Positions 32,566-42,477 of a stretch of DNA of 64,000 nt are shown here, one piece after another; position 1 is the first letter of the stretch; the number at the start of each line of letters is the position of its first letter. Source of the stretch: Flammeovirgaceae bacterium (lineage in GTDB: Bacteria > Bacteroidota > Bacteroidia > Cytophagales > Cyclobacteriaceae). The translations under genes were made by a program, and so were the position numbers. The notes below the pieces were generated by a model, which saw nothing but the letters and a program-made list of their open reading frames with translations, was not told where the DNA came from and did not search any database. The stretch lies in assembly GCA_015180985.1 (NCBI GenBank), contig CP054185.1:1357001-1421000 (forward strand). The letters are read 5' to 3'.

Positions 32566-33738
32566 CTAAAAACGCGCTTTTCGCCACAGGTCAACCATCG
32601 CGTACCAGGCATCGGTAAATTTGCGGTCGCGGATGAGCACATAGTTATCGGGGTCGAAAAGAGTTGATGATTTGGTGAAAATAAACCGGCCCTTGTAATT
32701 GGTATTCTTATACTCCCAAACTTCACGGTCGCCCAACCGGTACACTTCTTCAGGCGGCCCGAAGATAATGTACATCATTCCGCGGTCTGTTTTCCATCCT
32801 TCCTTGTACGAACTGAACAACTGGTTGGCCTGTTCAACCCTGCGGAAGTAATTGCGCATAAAAATTTTGGCGCGTTCGGTGCTGCCGGTAATGCTCAAAA
32901 TGGTTTTGTCAAACAGCAGTTTATCGCCTTTTGCAGCGCGTAGTTTATCCATCTCCTTCTTTTCACATACATAAATCATGGGCCCGGCCAGTGTTTCAAT
33001 TTTGCCGAGTTTGGGGTAATCGTCTTCCACCCGGAAGGCCAACCCTGCCGTGCTGGCGGTATCTTGCTGCAGCAGATAAAGACCCAGTCCGCTGAACCTT
33101 ACCGGTTGGCCGGGCATTATAGTGAAAGTAGAATCGGGCGTAATAACGGGTGAAACACGGGCCTGCGAAGTTGCAAACGGAGGCGCTGCTGCCGGGAAGT
33201 CGGTTTTGTACAGCGATACAACAAGCGGCTTGTTCTGATCAAATCCGTTAGCAGTTACCGGCTCGTTAATTCGGATAAAGGTATTGGTAACGGGTACATT
33301 ATTTTGAAACAGACTGAAGGCATTATCCTGTGATATGGTTTTATAAAAATACCAGGCTTTGCGCGAGGCGCTGAGAATTACTTTGGCTACCAGTAGCTGC
33401 CCCGGGTTGGCATCATCAAGCTGCAAACGTCCGGTTTTCTTTTCGGCAGTATTTGTTATCCACGCGGGCTCGGATAATTCCCGTCCGTCCTTATCGCCAA
33501 TGCTGTTACGCAGTTCCCACCGCACTGAATACTCGTTTGTGCTTCTTGCCGGGCTTGATGATGAAAACTCAAAATACAATTGATGCTGACCGGCCGTTCC
33601 GTGCACCGTGAATACCAGATTAAATTCAAGCCCCTGATCGTACAAGTAACTGAAATTTACATCACGCAACGGTTGCGATTGTAATTTTACTGCAAAGCAG
33701 GGGAACAGGGCAATTATCCAATAACGATAACACTGCAT
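32566..33738 (-). CDS. GWxTD domain-containing exported protein
   Basis: 390 aa with a short signal peptide. The name-giving block EGWKTDRGMMYIIFGPPEEV lies at ~325-344, followed by YRLGDREVWEY and an FDPDNYVLIRDRKF end. Function unknown; found mainly in Bacteroidota and relatives. Ends 9 bp before rlmB on the same strand. Confidence 0.88.
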   Translation of the reverse strand: MQCYRYWIIALFPCFAVKLQSQPLRDVNFSYLYDQGLEFNLVFTVHGTAGQHQLYFEFSSSSPARSTNEYSVRWELRNSIGDKDGRELSEPAWITNTAEKKTGRLQLDDANPGQLLVAKVILSASRKAWYFYKTISQDNAFSLFQNNVPVTNTFIRINEPVTANGFDQNKPLVVSLYKTDFPAAAPPFATSQARVSPVITPDSTFTIMPGQPVRFSGLGLYLLQQDTASTAGLAFRVEDDYPKLGKIETLAGPMIYVCEKKEMDKLRAAKGDKLLFDKTILSITGSTERAKIFMRNYFRRVEQANQLFSSYKEGWKTDRGMMYIIFGPPEEVYRLGDREVWEYKNTNYKGRFIFTKSSTLFDPDNYVLIRDRKFTDAWYAMVDLWRKARF

Positions 33739-33803
33739 ATTTTCAAATTAAACTATTCTGATGAAAATAATCCTTACCATTCGGTTAATTTTAGCGGCTG
33801 ATT

Positions 33804-34580
33804 ATGACCAAAATTTATACCACCGAAATTACTTCTGAGTCACTCCCTTCCGATAACCCCATTCATCAACGGTTATTTAAAGCGTATGTTGCAGCCGAAG
33901 AATACATTCACGGCAAGGTTTTGGAAATCGGCTGTGGCGAAGGCCGTGGCGTTGAATTACTGATTCAAAAAGCTGATTCGTTTACGGCTGTTGATAAGAT
34001 TGAGGGTGCCCTGCAAAAACTGCGTGCACGATTCCCTCAGGCAACGTTTATAGCCATGAACCTGCCCCCCCTAACAGGGTTGCCCGACAATGCCTTTGAT
34101 TGTGTAGTCAGCTTTCAGGTGATTGAGCATATTAAAAATGACCGGCTGTTTCTTCAGGAGATTTACCGAGTGCTAAAACCGGGAGGACTTGCCCTGCTTA
34201 CCACGCCCAACCGTAAGATGTCGTTAACCCGTAACCCGTGGCACGTACGTGAATACCTGGCTGATGAACTAACCGCATTGGCGGCATCGGTTTTCCGGCA
34301 AGTTGACATGAAAGGGATAACCGGCAATGAAAAGGTAATGGCCTATTATGAACAAAACCGCCAATCTGTAAACCGGATTACCCGCTGGGATAAATTAGAC
34401 CTGCAGCATAAGTTGCCAGCATGGATGCTGCGTATTCCTTACGAACTGTTGAACCGGCTCAACCGGAACAACCTGCAGCAGGCAAACCAGCATTTAGTAA
34501 CAAACATTTCCCATACCGACTACCTGGTTACCGATCGGGCCGGTGAAGCGCTTGATCTTTTTATAATTGTGCGGAAATAA
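33804..34580 (+). CDS. class I SAM-dependent methyltransferase
   Basis: 258 aa. Motif I KVLEIGCGEGRGVELL, then VDKIEGALQKLRARF, FDCVVSFQVIEHIKNDRLFLQEI and VLKPGGLALLTTPN: methyltransferase_11 type. Substrate unknown. It ends 12 bp before the convergent DUF2723 gene. Confidence 0.87.
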   Translation: MTKIYTTEITSESLPSDNPIHQRLFKAYVAAEEYIHGKVLEIGCGEGRGVELLIQKADSFTAVDKIEGALQKLRARFPQATFIAMNLPPLTGLPDNAFDCVVSFQVIEHIKNDRLFLQEIYRVLKPGGLALLTTPNRKMSLTRNPWHVREYLADELTALAASVFRQVDMKGITGNEKVMAYYEQNRQSVNRITRWDKLDLQHKLPAWMLRIPYELLNRLNRNNLQQANQHLVTNISHTDYLVTDRAGEALDLFIIVRK

Positions 34581-34592
34581 TCTGCACCGCAT

Positions 34593-37544
34593 TTAGCGGT
34601 CAAACTGCTGCACCTGGGAGGCATACTTTTCGTAAGCCTGCTCATATTTACCGGCCAGTTCAGTTTCGCCATATTTGTAAAGCACCCGTTGTATTTCGCC
34701 CAGTACCGCAATGTTGTTGTACAGGTCGCGATCGAACATACCCTTGCGGATCATATAAGCGGCCATTTCATCTACCCGGTTACCAATTACTTCCGATATT
34801 TCAATAGCTCTTTCTTTTTCGCCTACTTCAAAGAGCATTTCCAGCATCAGCGCGTTGGTGAAATCGTAGGGTACGCCTTTGTCGGGCATCACCTGCAGGC
34901 TGCGCAGCAACACTTCGCGTGCGCGCACCGTATCTTTCTCATTCAGCAGGGCCTCAGCTACATCATTAAACGTGCTGCGGTGGTTTTGCGCGAAATTGCG
35001 GTAATCCACGCTGTAGAAAACGTTTGGATCATCAAGGCCACGGAACCGGAATTTGTTCATGATGTTATCGTAAGCCACTTCGGTATTTACCAGGCGTGTT
35101 CGCGGGTCAGGATTTTGAATGGGCAAAATCCGGAAGGCGTTGCCCTCGCTTACTACAAATGGTCGTAAATCAATATTAAATTGTTCAAGCGAAGTATTGT
35201 TTACATAAAGCGGGCGCTCCCAGTTGTTGGTCAGCATCAGGTCAAGCAGGGCCAGGTCTTGCTTCAGCAGGCTGTTCCTGCGTACCCGCAAGCGCATTTC
35301 ATTAACCAGCATGTGTTCCATGCCTTTCGGGATGATGCCGAGTTTTTTTACATAGGATGTGTCCACCTTCAGCACCAATTCCTTTGAAGGAATCATATTG
35401 GTATTGGGGTAATACGGGTGCAACAGGGTTTTACTGTTTTTCTTGATCAGGTCGATATACTGGGCAAGGTCAATGCTCTTGATACCGGTTTCCTGGTACA
35501 TTAATCCTTCGTTGGGGCCGCCCTGCCGGTAGTGTTCAGCGGTAAGGGTGTAGGGAAATGCATCGGATTCGTAATGCTTGCGCATACTTTGTTCAATGTA
35601 CCAATCGGTATTGTAGTAGCTCAACACCACCACGCGTACATCGGTGCGGATGCCCTCCACCTCCTGTGCATACCACAACGGGAAGGTGTCGTTATCGCCA
35701 CCGGTAAACAGGATACCGTTTGGCGCGCATGATTGGAGGTAGTTATTGGCCGAATCAACCGAAAAATACCGGTTGGAGCGGTTGTGGTCGTCCCAGCCCT
35801 GGGTGGCCATCAGGGCAGGTGTGGTAAACGCAATAAGCGTGGCAAGAATAGCAGATGCCTTTGCATTTTTAATGAATTTGCCAAGGCCGGAAGCTAAACC
35901 AATAACCGCCAGACCAATCCAGAAAGCAAAAGCGTAATACGAACCGGAGTAAATGTAGTCGCGTTCGCGCGGCTCGGAGGGAGGCGAATTGAGGTACACC
36001 ACCAGGGCTACACCGGTAAGGATGAACAGGAGCCCGATGACCCCGGCATTTTTAGGATCTTTTACTACCTGGTAATACAAACCGAAAAAGCCAAGGATAA
36101 AGGGAATCAGGAAGAAATTGTTACGGGCTTTGTTGTACGAAACCATGTAGGGTACATCTTCGAACCAACTATTCGGCCCCAGCCAGTCGGCCCCGATTTC
36201 ATCACCCTCGCGGCCGGCAAAATTCCACATAAAGTAGCGGATGTACATCCAGCCGATCTGGTGGCTGAACATGAAGCGCAGGTTATCGGAAAAGGTTGGC
36301 TTTTGACCTTCTTTAAGTCCCAGTTTTGATCGGTAAATGGACGCGTGGTTATCGGTGGTGCTGTACATGCGCGGCAGGATGGTCATGTGGGTTGGTTCGT
36401 ACACGTATTCGCGTTTCCGATCGATGATTTCGTATTTGTCTTTGCCTTTCTTGTACACGGGGGCACCTTCTTTGATGTCGATGATTTGTGCGGTAAAGTA
36501 TTGCCCGTACAGCAGCGGGCGGCTTCCGTATTGTTCGCGTTTCAGGTAGCTTACAAAACTCATCACATCGCTCGGATCGTTTTCGTCAATGGGCGTGTTG
36601 TAATTTGAGCGGATAACGATTACAGCATAGGATACATAACCGATGAGGATAAAGGTTGTGCTCAGCAAAAAAGTGTTAAGCACCGGTTTAACTTTTTGCT
36701 GGCTGTAAACGATACCGTACACCAGGCTGCCGATAATGATTAAGCTGAACACGATGACTCCTGAACCAAACGGAAGGCCTAGTGTATTGACAAAAAACAC
36801 TTCGAAGCCCCCGGCCAGCGAAGGAAGGCCGGGAATGATAATGTCGTTGATGAAGATGATCAGTAACCCGCTTACCAACAGCGTGGCGAGAATGCCCCAA
36901 CGCGAGGGTGTGTATTTTTTAAAATAGAAAATCAAGGCCAAAGCGGGTAGCGTAACCAGGTTTAACAGGTGAACACCAATGGACAGGCCCATGGCATAGG
37001 ATATCAGAATAATCCACCGGTTGGCTTTGGCTTCGTCTTCAATGGCATCCCACTTCAGCATGGCCCAAACCACCAACGCGGTAAAAAACATAGACATGGA
37101 GTATACCTCGGCTTCAACAGCCGAGAACCAGATGGAGTCGGCAAACGTCATGGCCAGGGCGCCTACCAGCCCGGCACCCATCAGCAAAATGGTTTTATCG
37201 GCAGTGAGTTCTTCAGGCTTTGAAATGTTGAGCAGTTTGCGGCCAAAAATGGTAATAGACCAGAAGGTGAAGAGAGATGCAAAGGCACCGGCCAATACGC
37301 TGGAGAAGTTAATCCAGTAGGCTACGCGGGTAACATCGCCCAGGGCCAGAAACGAAAACATGCGGCCGATGAGCAGGAACAACGGGGCTCCGGGCGGGTG
37401 GGGCACTTCCAGTTTGTACGATACGGCAATAAATTCGCCACAATCCCAGTAACTGGCGGTTTCTTCCATGGTGAGCCAGTAGGCAGTAAGGGCGATTGCA
37501 AATACTATCCAACCCGTTATGTTATTGACTTTCTGAAAATTCAT
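34593..37544 (-). CDS. DUF2723 family large membrane glycosyltransferase-like protein
   Basis: 983 aa. N-terminal AYWLTMEETASYWDCGEFIAV and VPHPPGAPLFLLIGR are the DUF2723 signature; about 11 membrane helices follow to ~residue 560, with the segment PPSEPRERDYIYSGSYYAFA. The C-terminal ~400 residues are soluble (GGDNDTFPLWYAQEVEGIR...). The fold relates to protein O-mannosyltransferases; Bacteroidota use members for protein or surface glycosylation. Dolichol-type mannosyl transfer is an inference from the family. Confidence 0.88.
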   Translation of the reverse strand: MNFQKVNNITGWIVFAIALTAYWLTMEETASYWDCGEFIAVSYKLEVPHPPGAPLFLLIGRMFSFLALGDVTRVAYWINFSSVLAGAFASLFTFWSITIFGRKLLNISKPEELTADKTILLMGAGLVGALAMTFADSIWFSAVEAEVYSMSMFFTALVVWAMLKWDAIEDEAKANRWIILISYAMGLSIGVHLLNLVTLPALALIFYFKKYTPSRWGILATLLVSGLLIIFINDIIIPGLPSLAGGFEVFFVNTLGLPFGSGVIVFSLIIIGSLVYGIVYSQQKVKPVLNTFLLSTTFILIGYVSYAVIVIRSNYNTPIDENDPSDVMSFVSYLKREQYGSRPLLYGQYFTAQIIDIKEGAPVYKKGKDKYEIIDRKREYVYEPTHMTILPRMYSTTDNHASIYRSKLGLKEGQKPTFSDNLRFMFSHQIGWMYIRYFMWNFAGREGDEIGADWLGPNSWFEDVPYMVSYNKARNNFFLIPFILGFFGLYYQVVKDPKNAGVIGLLFILTGVALVVYLNSPPSEPRERDYIYSGSYYAFAFWIGLAVIGLASGLGKFIKNAKASAILATLIAFTTPALMATQGWDDHNRSNRYFSVDSANNYLQSCAPNGILFTGGDNDTFPLWYAQEVEGIRTDVRVVVLSYYNTDWYIEQSMRKHYESDAFPYTLTAEHYRQGGPNEGLMYQETGIKSIDLAQYIDLIKKNSKTLLHPYYPNTNMIPSKELVLKVDTSYVKKLGIIPKGMEHMLVNEMRLRVRRNSLLKQDLALLDLMLTNNWERPLYVNNTSLEQFNIDLRPFVVSEGNAFRILPIQNPDPRTRLVNTEVAYDNIMNKFRFRGLDDPNVFYSVDYRNFAQNHRSTFNDVAEALLNEKDTVRAREVLLRSLQVMPDKGVPYDFTNALMLEMLFEVGEKERAIEISEVIGNRVDEMAAYMIRKGMFDRDLYNNIAVLGEIQRVLYKYGETELAGKYEQAYEKYASQVQQFDR

Positions 37545-37653
37545 GCTTTTTAGGAATTCGTTTTAGAGTACCGTTAACGGCCTTTGGTTACAAATAAAGG
37601 GCGAAAATACGGATTTTGAAGTTTGTTTAATTAAACGCAACTAAAGATTAACC

Positions 37654-37896
37654 CTATCCAAATAAATCTTTGATTAAAACATCTTTCGATTGCTTTCGAT
37701 GCACTGCAATAGCTGTGAGGATTGAAGAAAGTGTACCGATTTTAAGCGGATTATGATTTGGAATTGTAATGTGATGAGTTGTCGGGAAATTAGAGGTGAG
37801 ACGGATGTGGCTTCCCTTTTGTCGGCTTACTTCATATCCGATTTTATTAAGCGATTTAATTAATTCTCCGGCTGAAACATCGCGGGGAATTCTCAT
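37654..37896 (-). CDS. hicA: HicA-family toxin
   Basis: 80 aa. Small double-stranded RNA-binding-like fold: SAGELIKSLNKIGYEVSRQKGSHIRL with the active His, then HHITIPNHNPLKIGTL. HicA is an mRNA interferase. Its start overlaps the stop of the upstream HicB-like gene by 4 bp. Confidence 0.85.
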   Translation of the reverse strand: MRIPRDVSAGELIKSLNKIGYEVSRQKGSHIRLTSNFPTTHHITIPNHNPLKIGTLSSILTAIAVHRKQSKDVLIKDLFG

Positions 37897-38099
37897 AATG
37901 CAATCAGTTCCTCTTTAGTGAAATGAAGCCTGATGATTCTGGGATGCTTGCCTTCATCAAAATGTGTCAAAACCGCATCTTTAATGTTTGATTTAAGTTC
38001 CTCTAGGTTATCAGCTTCTGTAAAAATACTTTCACCAAGAGCACGTGCTTCATACCCTCCTTCAGGTGAATCTTCAATGTAGAAAATCAACTCGTTCAT
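37893..38099 (-). CDS. hicB: HicB-like antitoxin
   Basis: 68 aa. FYIEDSPEGGYEARALGESIFTEADNLEELKSNIKDAV is the HicB partial RNase H-like fold. No added DNA-binding tail. First gene of the pair, unlike the E. coli order hicA-hicB. Confidence 0.85.
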   Translation of the reverse strand: MNELIFYIEDSPEGGYEARALGESIFTEADNLEELKSNIKDAVLTHFDEGKHPRIIRLHFTKEELIAL

Positions 38100-38144
38100 A
38101 GTACGGCAAGTTACAAATTTTAGACTTCAGTAGTTTGGGCACGA

Positions 38145-38777
38145 TTATTTATACACAATCACATAAAAACCAAGCCACAAAAAGAAAATCAGCACATACG
38201 ATGCCAGCACAATAAACCAAACTACCTTTTTCTCTTTGCGGGCGTAGTGATGGATGCCGGCCACCAGTAAAAACCAGTAGATGATCTCAAACAGATTCAG
38301 TGCGCGCAGGGGGTAAGCCCATTTTTTGTTGATGCTGTAGTAGTCAAAAAAGTGCATCAGCGAAAGCGGGTAAAACGCACCGATGTCGGAATACCGCGGA
38401 TCGGGAACAACAAATAGGAACCAGAGGATTTTTAGTAATTCCGGGATCAGAAAAATAAACTCCGCCCCGATAACCACGCCCCAGCACTGTGCGTAGGTTA
38501 CCCGGTAGCCGAACATGAAGCACCCTACCCAGATAACAAAAGCAATTACCGTAAACTTCCACAGGTAAACCACCGGGATGGATATAAACTGCAGTGTGCT
38601 GAGGACTTTGAGCACCATGCCTTCGGGCCTGTCCTGCAGAAACTCAAAGGCTGCGGTTTCGTTTTCAATAAAAGATTTTTTCATATACAACAGGAAAACC
38701 GTAAGCAGGCAGAGCAGCACAAAAAGCAGCCTTTTGTCGGCCGCAAATATTGATTTAGTTTCGTAATTGGTTTGCAT
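38145..38777 (-). CDS. polytopic membrane protein, unknown
   Basis: 210 aa with five likely helices (~18-33, ~67-90, ~98-122, ~160-178, ~188-207). Aromatic-rich loops (DPRYSDIGAFYPLSLMHFFDYY). Same length and helix layout as the cassette C membrane protein at 7573, and ELLKILWFLF against EFVKFFYFQF align in place, so a shared family is possible. Divergent from the TPR gene. Confidence 0.65.
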   Translation of the reverse strand: MQTNYETKSIFAADKRLLFVLLCLLTVFLLYMKKSFIENETAAFEFLQDRPEGMVLKVLSTLQFISIPVVYLWKFTVIAFVIWVGCFMFGYRVTYAQCWGVVIGAEFIFLIPELLKILWFLFVVPDPRYSDIGAFYPLSLMHFFDYYSINKKWAYPLRALNLFEIIYWFLLVAGIHHYARKEKKVVWFIVLASYVLIFFLWLGFYVIVYK

Positions 38778-38800
38778 ACCCGTTAGGCAGAGCAGTAAAG

Positions 38801-40012
38801 ATGGTTAAAATAAGGTTTTGGGCAGCAGGTATAGGCATCACCCTGGTTGGGTTAGTCGCAAGCCCGGGTATATGGGCACAGCCGCTGGTAAAAAAAGATA
38901 CCACTATTATATTAATTAACGACCTGGGCGTTCAGTTGGAGTGTACCCAGGCGCTAAACGATTTATACAACTTTAAGTTCGATAAAGCCGAAGCGCAGTT
39001 CCGCTACCTGCGGTACAAATACAAGTGGCATCCGCTGCCCTATTTTTTAATGGGCATGATTGAGTGGTGGAAGATTATGCCGAATACAAAAAACGAAACA
39101 TACGACAAGGCCTTTTTTGCTTATATGGATTCGACTATCCTGGTGGCCGAAAACCTTTTTAAGAAACATCCTGCCTATAAAATTGAAGCAGCCTTCTTTT
39201 TATCGGCTGCTTATGGATTTAAAGGGAGGTTGTACTCCGATGAGTTTCGTAAAAACTGGCGCAAGGCCGCTACGGCCGGTAAAAATGCCCTGGATTACCT
39301 TGAAGTAAGCAAATCGAAACAGGACTTAAGCCCCGAGTTACTGTTTGGCGATGCGCTGTTCAATTACTTTTCGGTTTGGGTGCCTGAAAACTACCCTGCC
39401 CTGAAACCCATCCTGTGGTTCTTTCCGAAAGGCGATAAGAAATTAGGACTGGAACAATTAAAAGAAGTTTCGTACAACGCTTTTTATACCCGCACCGAAG
39501 CCATGGTTTGGCTTATGCGGATTCTAAATAATTATGAGAATGATGATGTACGCGCTTTCCAAATCAGCGAATACCTCTATCAAACCTATCCGGATAATCC
39601 CTTCTTTCACCGCTACTACGCACGCATGCTGTATGGCATGGGCCGCTATGCACAGGCTGAGCCTGTTTGCAAAGACATACTGAACCGGGTTGACAGTACT
39701 TATGTTGGTTACGAGGCCAACACCGGCCGGTATGCTTCCTTTTTTCTCGGTCAGATTTACGAGGCGCGAAGAAATTATGATGAAGCCAAAAAATACTATC
39801 AATTGTGTATCCGGTATGCCCAAGAACTGGACGTACCCGAGTCGGGCTATTACCTGTACTCGTTAATTGCCCTGGGCGAAATTGCCGAGAAGCAGGGCGA
39901 TAAAAAGGAGGCGGAGAAATACTTTAAAGAAGTAAAAAAGCACGCCAAACGAAAGGATGAAGCTTTTAAAGCGGCCAAGCGCAGGTTAAAGAAGTTGGAA
40001 AAGGTGGATTGA
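38801..40012 (+). CDS. exported TPR-repeat protein
   Basis: 403 aa with signal peptide (GLVASPGIWAQ). Tetratricopeptide-like helices from ~45 on, clear at YARMLYGMGRYAQAEPVCKD, FLGQIYEARRNYDEAKKYYQ and IALGEIAEKQGDKKEAEKYF. Very basic C-terminus. Protein-interaction scaffold in the periplasm; partners unknown. Confidence 0.85.
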   Translation: MVKIRFWAAGIGITLVGLVASPGIWAQPLVKKDTTIILINDLGVQLECTQALNDLYNFKFDKAEAQFRYLRYKYKWHPLPYFLMGMIEWWKIMPNTKNETYDKAFFAYMDSTILVAENLFKKHPAYKIEAAFFLSAAYGFKGRLYSDEFRKNWRKAATAGKNALDYLEVSKSKQDLSPELLFGDALFNYFSVWVPENYPALKPILWFFPKGDKKLGLEQLKEVSYNAFYTRTEAMVWLMRILNNYENDDVRAFQISEYLYQTYPDNPFFHRYYARMLYGMGRYAQAEPVCKDILNRVDSTYVGYEANTGRYASFFLGQIYEARRNYDEAKKYYQLCIRYAQELDVPESGYYLYSLIALGEIAEKQGDKKEAEKYFKEVKKHAKRKDEAFKAAKRRLKKLEKVD

Positions 40013-40030
40013 ATTGGTTCAGGGTTACAA

Positions 40031-40106
40031 TTCAAAGTTCAAAGTTTAGGCTTTTATGGTTAATAGATTTGAACTTTAAACTTTGAACTTTGAACTTTGA
40101 ACTTTT
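40031..40106. repeat. 7-nt-periodic inverted repeat
   Basis: Five tandem heptamers TTTGAAC (one as TTTAAAC) at 40068-40102 and a complementary arm TTCAAAGTTCAAAGTT at 40031-40046. It can form a 16-bp hairpin between the TPR gene and the next gene, and may act in termination. Its design is like the repeats before pnuC, with other heptamers. Confidence 0.75.
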
Positions 40107-40120
40107 AATCGAAAAGCCCG

Positions 40121-41452
40121 TTGGAACTACGTGATCTGGTAGTAACCCCTATTGTCATCATACTGGTGTACGTTGCAGCCTATTTTATCAGGCCGAGCGT
40201 TACCGATGCGGTTACACGCAAGTACTTTTTTCCGGCACTCACCCTACGGATTTTTTCTGCCATTGCATTAGGCTTCTTGTACCAGTTCTATTACGATGGT
40301 GGGGATACTTTTAATTTTCATACACACGGCAGCCGGGTAATCTGGGAGGCGTTTATGGAGTCATCTGTTTTAGGATGGAAACTACTGACATCGACCGGTG
40401 AACCGATAAGGGGCGCCTATGATTATGTTTCATCCATTATTTTTTATACTGATCCCTCCTCCTTTTTTATTGTAAGGATTGCAACCCTTTTTGATTTGCT
40501 CACCTTTTCATCTTACACGGGTACAGCGGTGTTGTTTGCCGTAGTTAGTTTTTCGGGTGCCTGGTCTTTATTTACTGTATTTTACCGCGAAACGCCTGCG
40601 CATCACCGGTGGGTTGCTGTTGCCACACTTTTCATTCCTTCGGTTATTTTCTGGGGTTCGGGATTATTAAAAGACACCATCACACTGGCGGCAGTAGGAT
40701 TTCTTACATTGGCTATAAGCAATTTGTTCCGGTTTAATAAAAATAAAGCCGGGTCGATGTGGTTATTGGTAATAAGTGTTGCACTTCTCTATGCTGTGAA
40801 GAAATATATTTTACTAAGTTTTTTACCTGCCGCTATTTTATGGATTTATGCAGGGTACCTGGCCCGCATTAAATCTCTTATTCTTAAATTATTGATAGTT
40901 CCTGTAATCGGGGGGTTACTGGTAGTAAGCGGGTACTATTCAATTGTGCTCATTGGAAAAGATGATCCGAAGTATTCACTTGAACGCATTGCTACCACGG
41001 CCCAGATAACCGCCTATGATATTGGTTTTTATACGGGTAAAGATGCCGGCAGCGGCTATTCGTTAGGTGAACTGGACGGGACTTTTTCCAATATGCTTTC
41101 CAAAACTCCGCAGGCAATAAACGTAACCTTGTTCAGGCCCTATCTGTGGGAAGTTAAAAATCCGCTGATGCTACTTTCTGCATTAGAAAGTTTTGTTCTG
41201 ATGGTCATTACGCTGGTTCTGATTGTGCGCTACGGAGGACGGGTGGTTCAGTCGGTTAAACACCCTACCGTAATATTTTGCCTTGTGTTCAGTTTAACGT
41301 TCGCGTTTGCTGTTGGCGTTTCTACCTTTAATTTTGGTACACTGGCTCGTTATAAAATACCCCTGCTGCCGTTTTATGTGCTCGCCTTGGGGTATATATT
41401 GCACTATCCGAATAAGGAAAGAAAGCGCGAAGAGTTGGCATATACCGAGTAG
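40121..41452 (+). CDS. polytopic membrane protein of the polysaccharide cluster (polymerase/ligase-like)
   Basis: 443 aa, TTG start (no closer ATG). Ten or so helices; periplasmic loop after helix 2 with YYDGGDTFNFHTHGSRVIWEAF, and WGSGLLKDTITLAAVGFL. The layout suits an O-antigen polymerase or a membrane glycosyltransferase, but no firm motif is seen. Its 3' end overlaps the convergent glycosyltransferase gene by 49 bp. Confidence 0.7.
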   Translation: MELRDLVVTPIVIILVYVAAYFIRPSVTDAVTRKYFFPALTLRIFSAIALGFLYQFYYDGGDTFNFHTHGSRVIWEAFMESSVLGWKLLTSTGEPIRGAYDYVSSIIFYTDPSSFFIVRIATLFDLLTFSSYTGTAVLFAVVSFSGAWSLFTVFYRETPAHHRWVAVATLFIPSVIFWGSGLLKDTITLAAVGFLTLAISNLFRFNKNKAGSMWLLVISVALLYAVKKYILLSFLPAAILWIYAGYLARIKSLILKLLIVPVIGGLLVVSGYYSIVLIGKDDPKYSLERIATTAQITAYDIGFYTGKDAGSGYSLGELDGTFSNMLSKTPQAINVTLFRPYLWEVKNPLMLLSALESFVLMVITLVLIVRYGGRVVQSVKHPTVIFCLVFSLTFAFAVGVSTFNFGTLARYKIPLLPFYVLALGYILHYPNKERKREELAYTE

Positions 41453-42477
41453 CGTTCATGTACGGTTACCCTGCCGGCTTTACCGATTTGCTGCCGCAGT
41501 TCAAAATCATTAATTAACAGGCTAAGATACCTTATCCAATCTTCGGTGGTTGAACACAGAAATCCATTTTCACCATGCCGAATGATTTCGCGGTTAACAC
41601 CAACCGCTGACATCAGGGTGGGTATTTCAAGGGCCATGTACTGAAGGCCTTTCAGCCCACATTTCCCCTTCGACCACTCGTCATCGGGTAAGGGCATAAT
41701 GCCTATATCGAAGTTGAGTAAATCTTCAACTTCACGGTCTAAGCTCCAGGCCTTTCCGGTGATTTCCAGTTTTTCATTTCGGTACGCACTGTCGCCTATT
41801 ACCTGTATAATCACCCGGCTACCGTATTGCTCTTTAATTACCTCTAATGCAGGCAGGGCTTCTTTAAAATGATCAATGGTAGTTTTACTCCCGCTCCATC
41901 CGATAGTTATAACCGATGACACTTTTTTTTCGCGGGGCACATACAGGACGGTATCAATTGTGGTAGGAATAATTGTAACCGAAGGATTGTACCGGAGGGC
42001 ATAATCGGCCAGGTATTGGTTACCGGCTACAACGGCATCCGCTAACGAAATAATACGAGCTGTTTTACCCGGATTCTTTAAGAAGTTTAACTTTTTGTTA
42101 GGGCTTGTAGAAGAGACCTGCTGCATCCAGATGGAATCATCAAAATCGAAAATGATTTTTGCTTTTGAGTACGACAAAAGTTTCTCGAAGAAGCTGGTTC
42201 CCAACATAAATGCTTCGCGCTGAATGAAGATGTAATCATATTGACGGGCGCGTGCCGCATCTTTTATGCGCCTGGCAATGCTTTTTAGAAGAATCCATGC
42301 CTTAGCCAGGTATTTACCGTGCGAATAGAAAATTTTATCATCTGTTTCGTTCAGTAAGAACGAATGGTGAACGATAAAACCTTTTTCGCGTAACAGTGTT
42401 AAATATTGTTCGTATCGAAAGCGTTGCGAAGGCGATCGTCCTTCGCGGTGCATATCCAGAAAGAGAATGGATTTCAT
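41404..42477 (-). CDS. glycosyltransferase, GT4-like
   Basis: 357 aa. GT-B fold pattern: LFLDMHREGRSPSQRFRYEQ at the start, ADAVVAGNQYLADYA, ITIGWSGSKTTIDHF, then DIGIMPLPDDEWSKGKCGLKGLQYMALEIPTLMSAVGVN and a GENGFLC loop. Uses an unknown NDP-sugar. Starts immediately after the stop of the epimerase gene. Confidence 0.87.
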   Translation of the reverse strand: MKSILFLDMHREGRSPSQRFRYEQYLTLLREKGFIVHHSFLLNETDDKIFYSHGKYLAKAWILLKSIARRIKDAARARQYDYIFIQREAFMLGTSFFEKLLSYSKAKIIFDFDDSIWMQQVSSTSPNKKLNFLKNPGKTARIISLADAVVAGNQYLADYALRYNPSVTIIPTTIDTVLYVPREKKVSSVITIGWSGSKTTIDHFKEALPALEVIKEQYGSRVIIQVIGDSAYRNEKLEITGKAWSLDREVEDLLNFDIGIMPLPDDEWSKGKCGLKGLQYMALEIPTLMSAVGVNREIIRHGENGFLCSTTEDWIRYLSLLINDFELRQQIGKAGRVTVHERYSVYANSSRFLSLFG

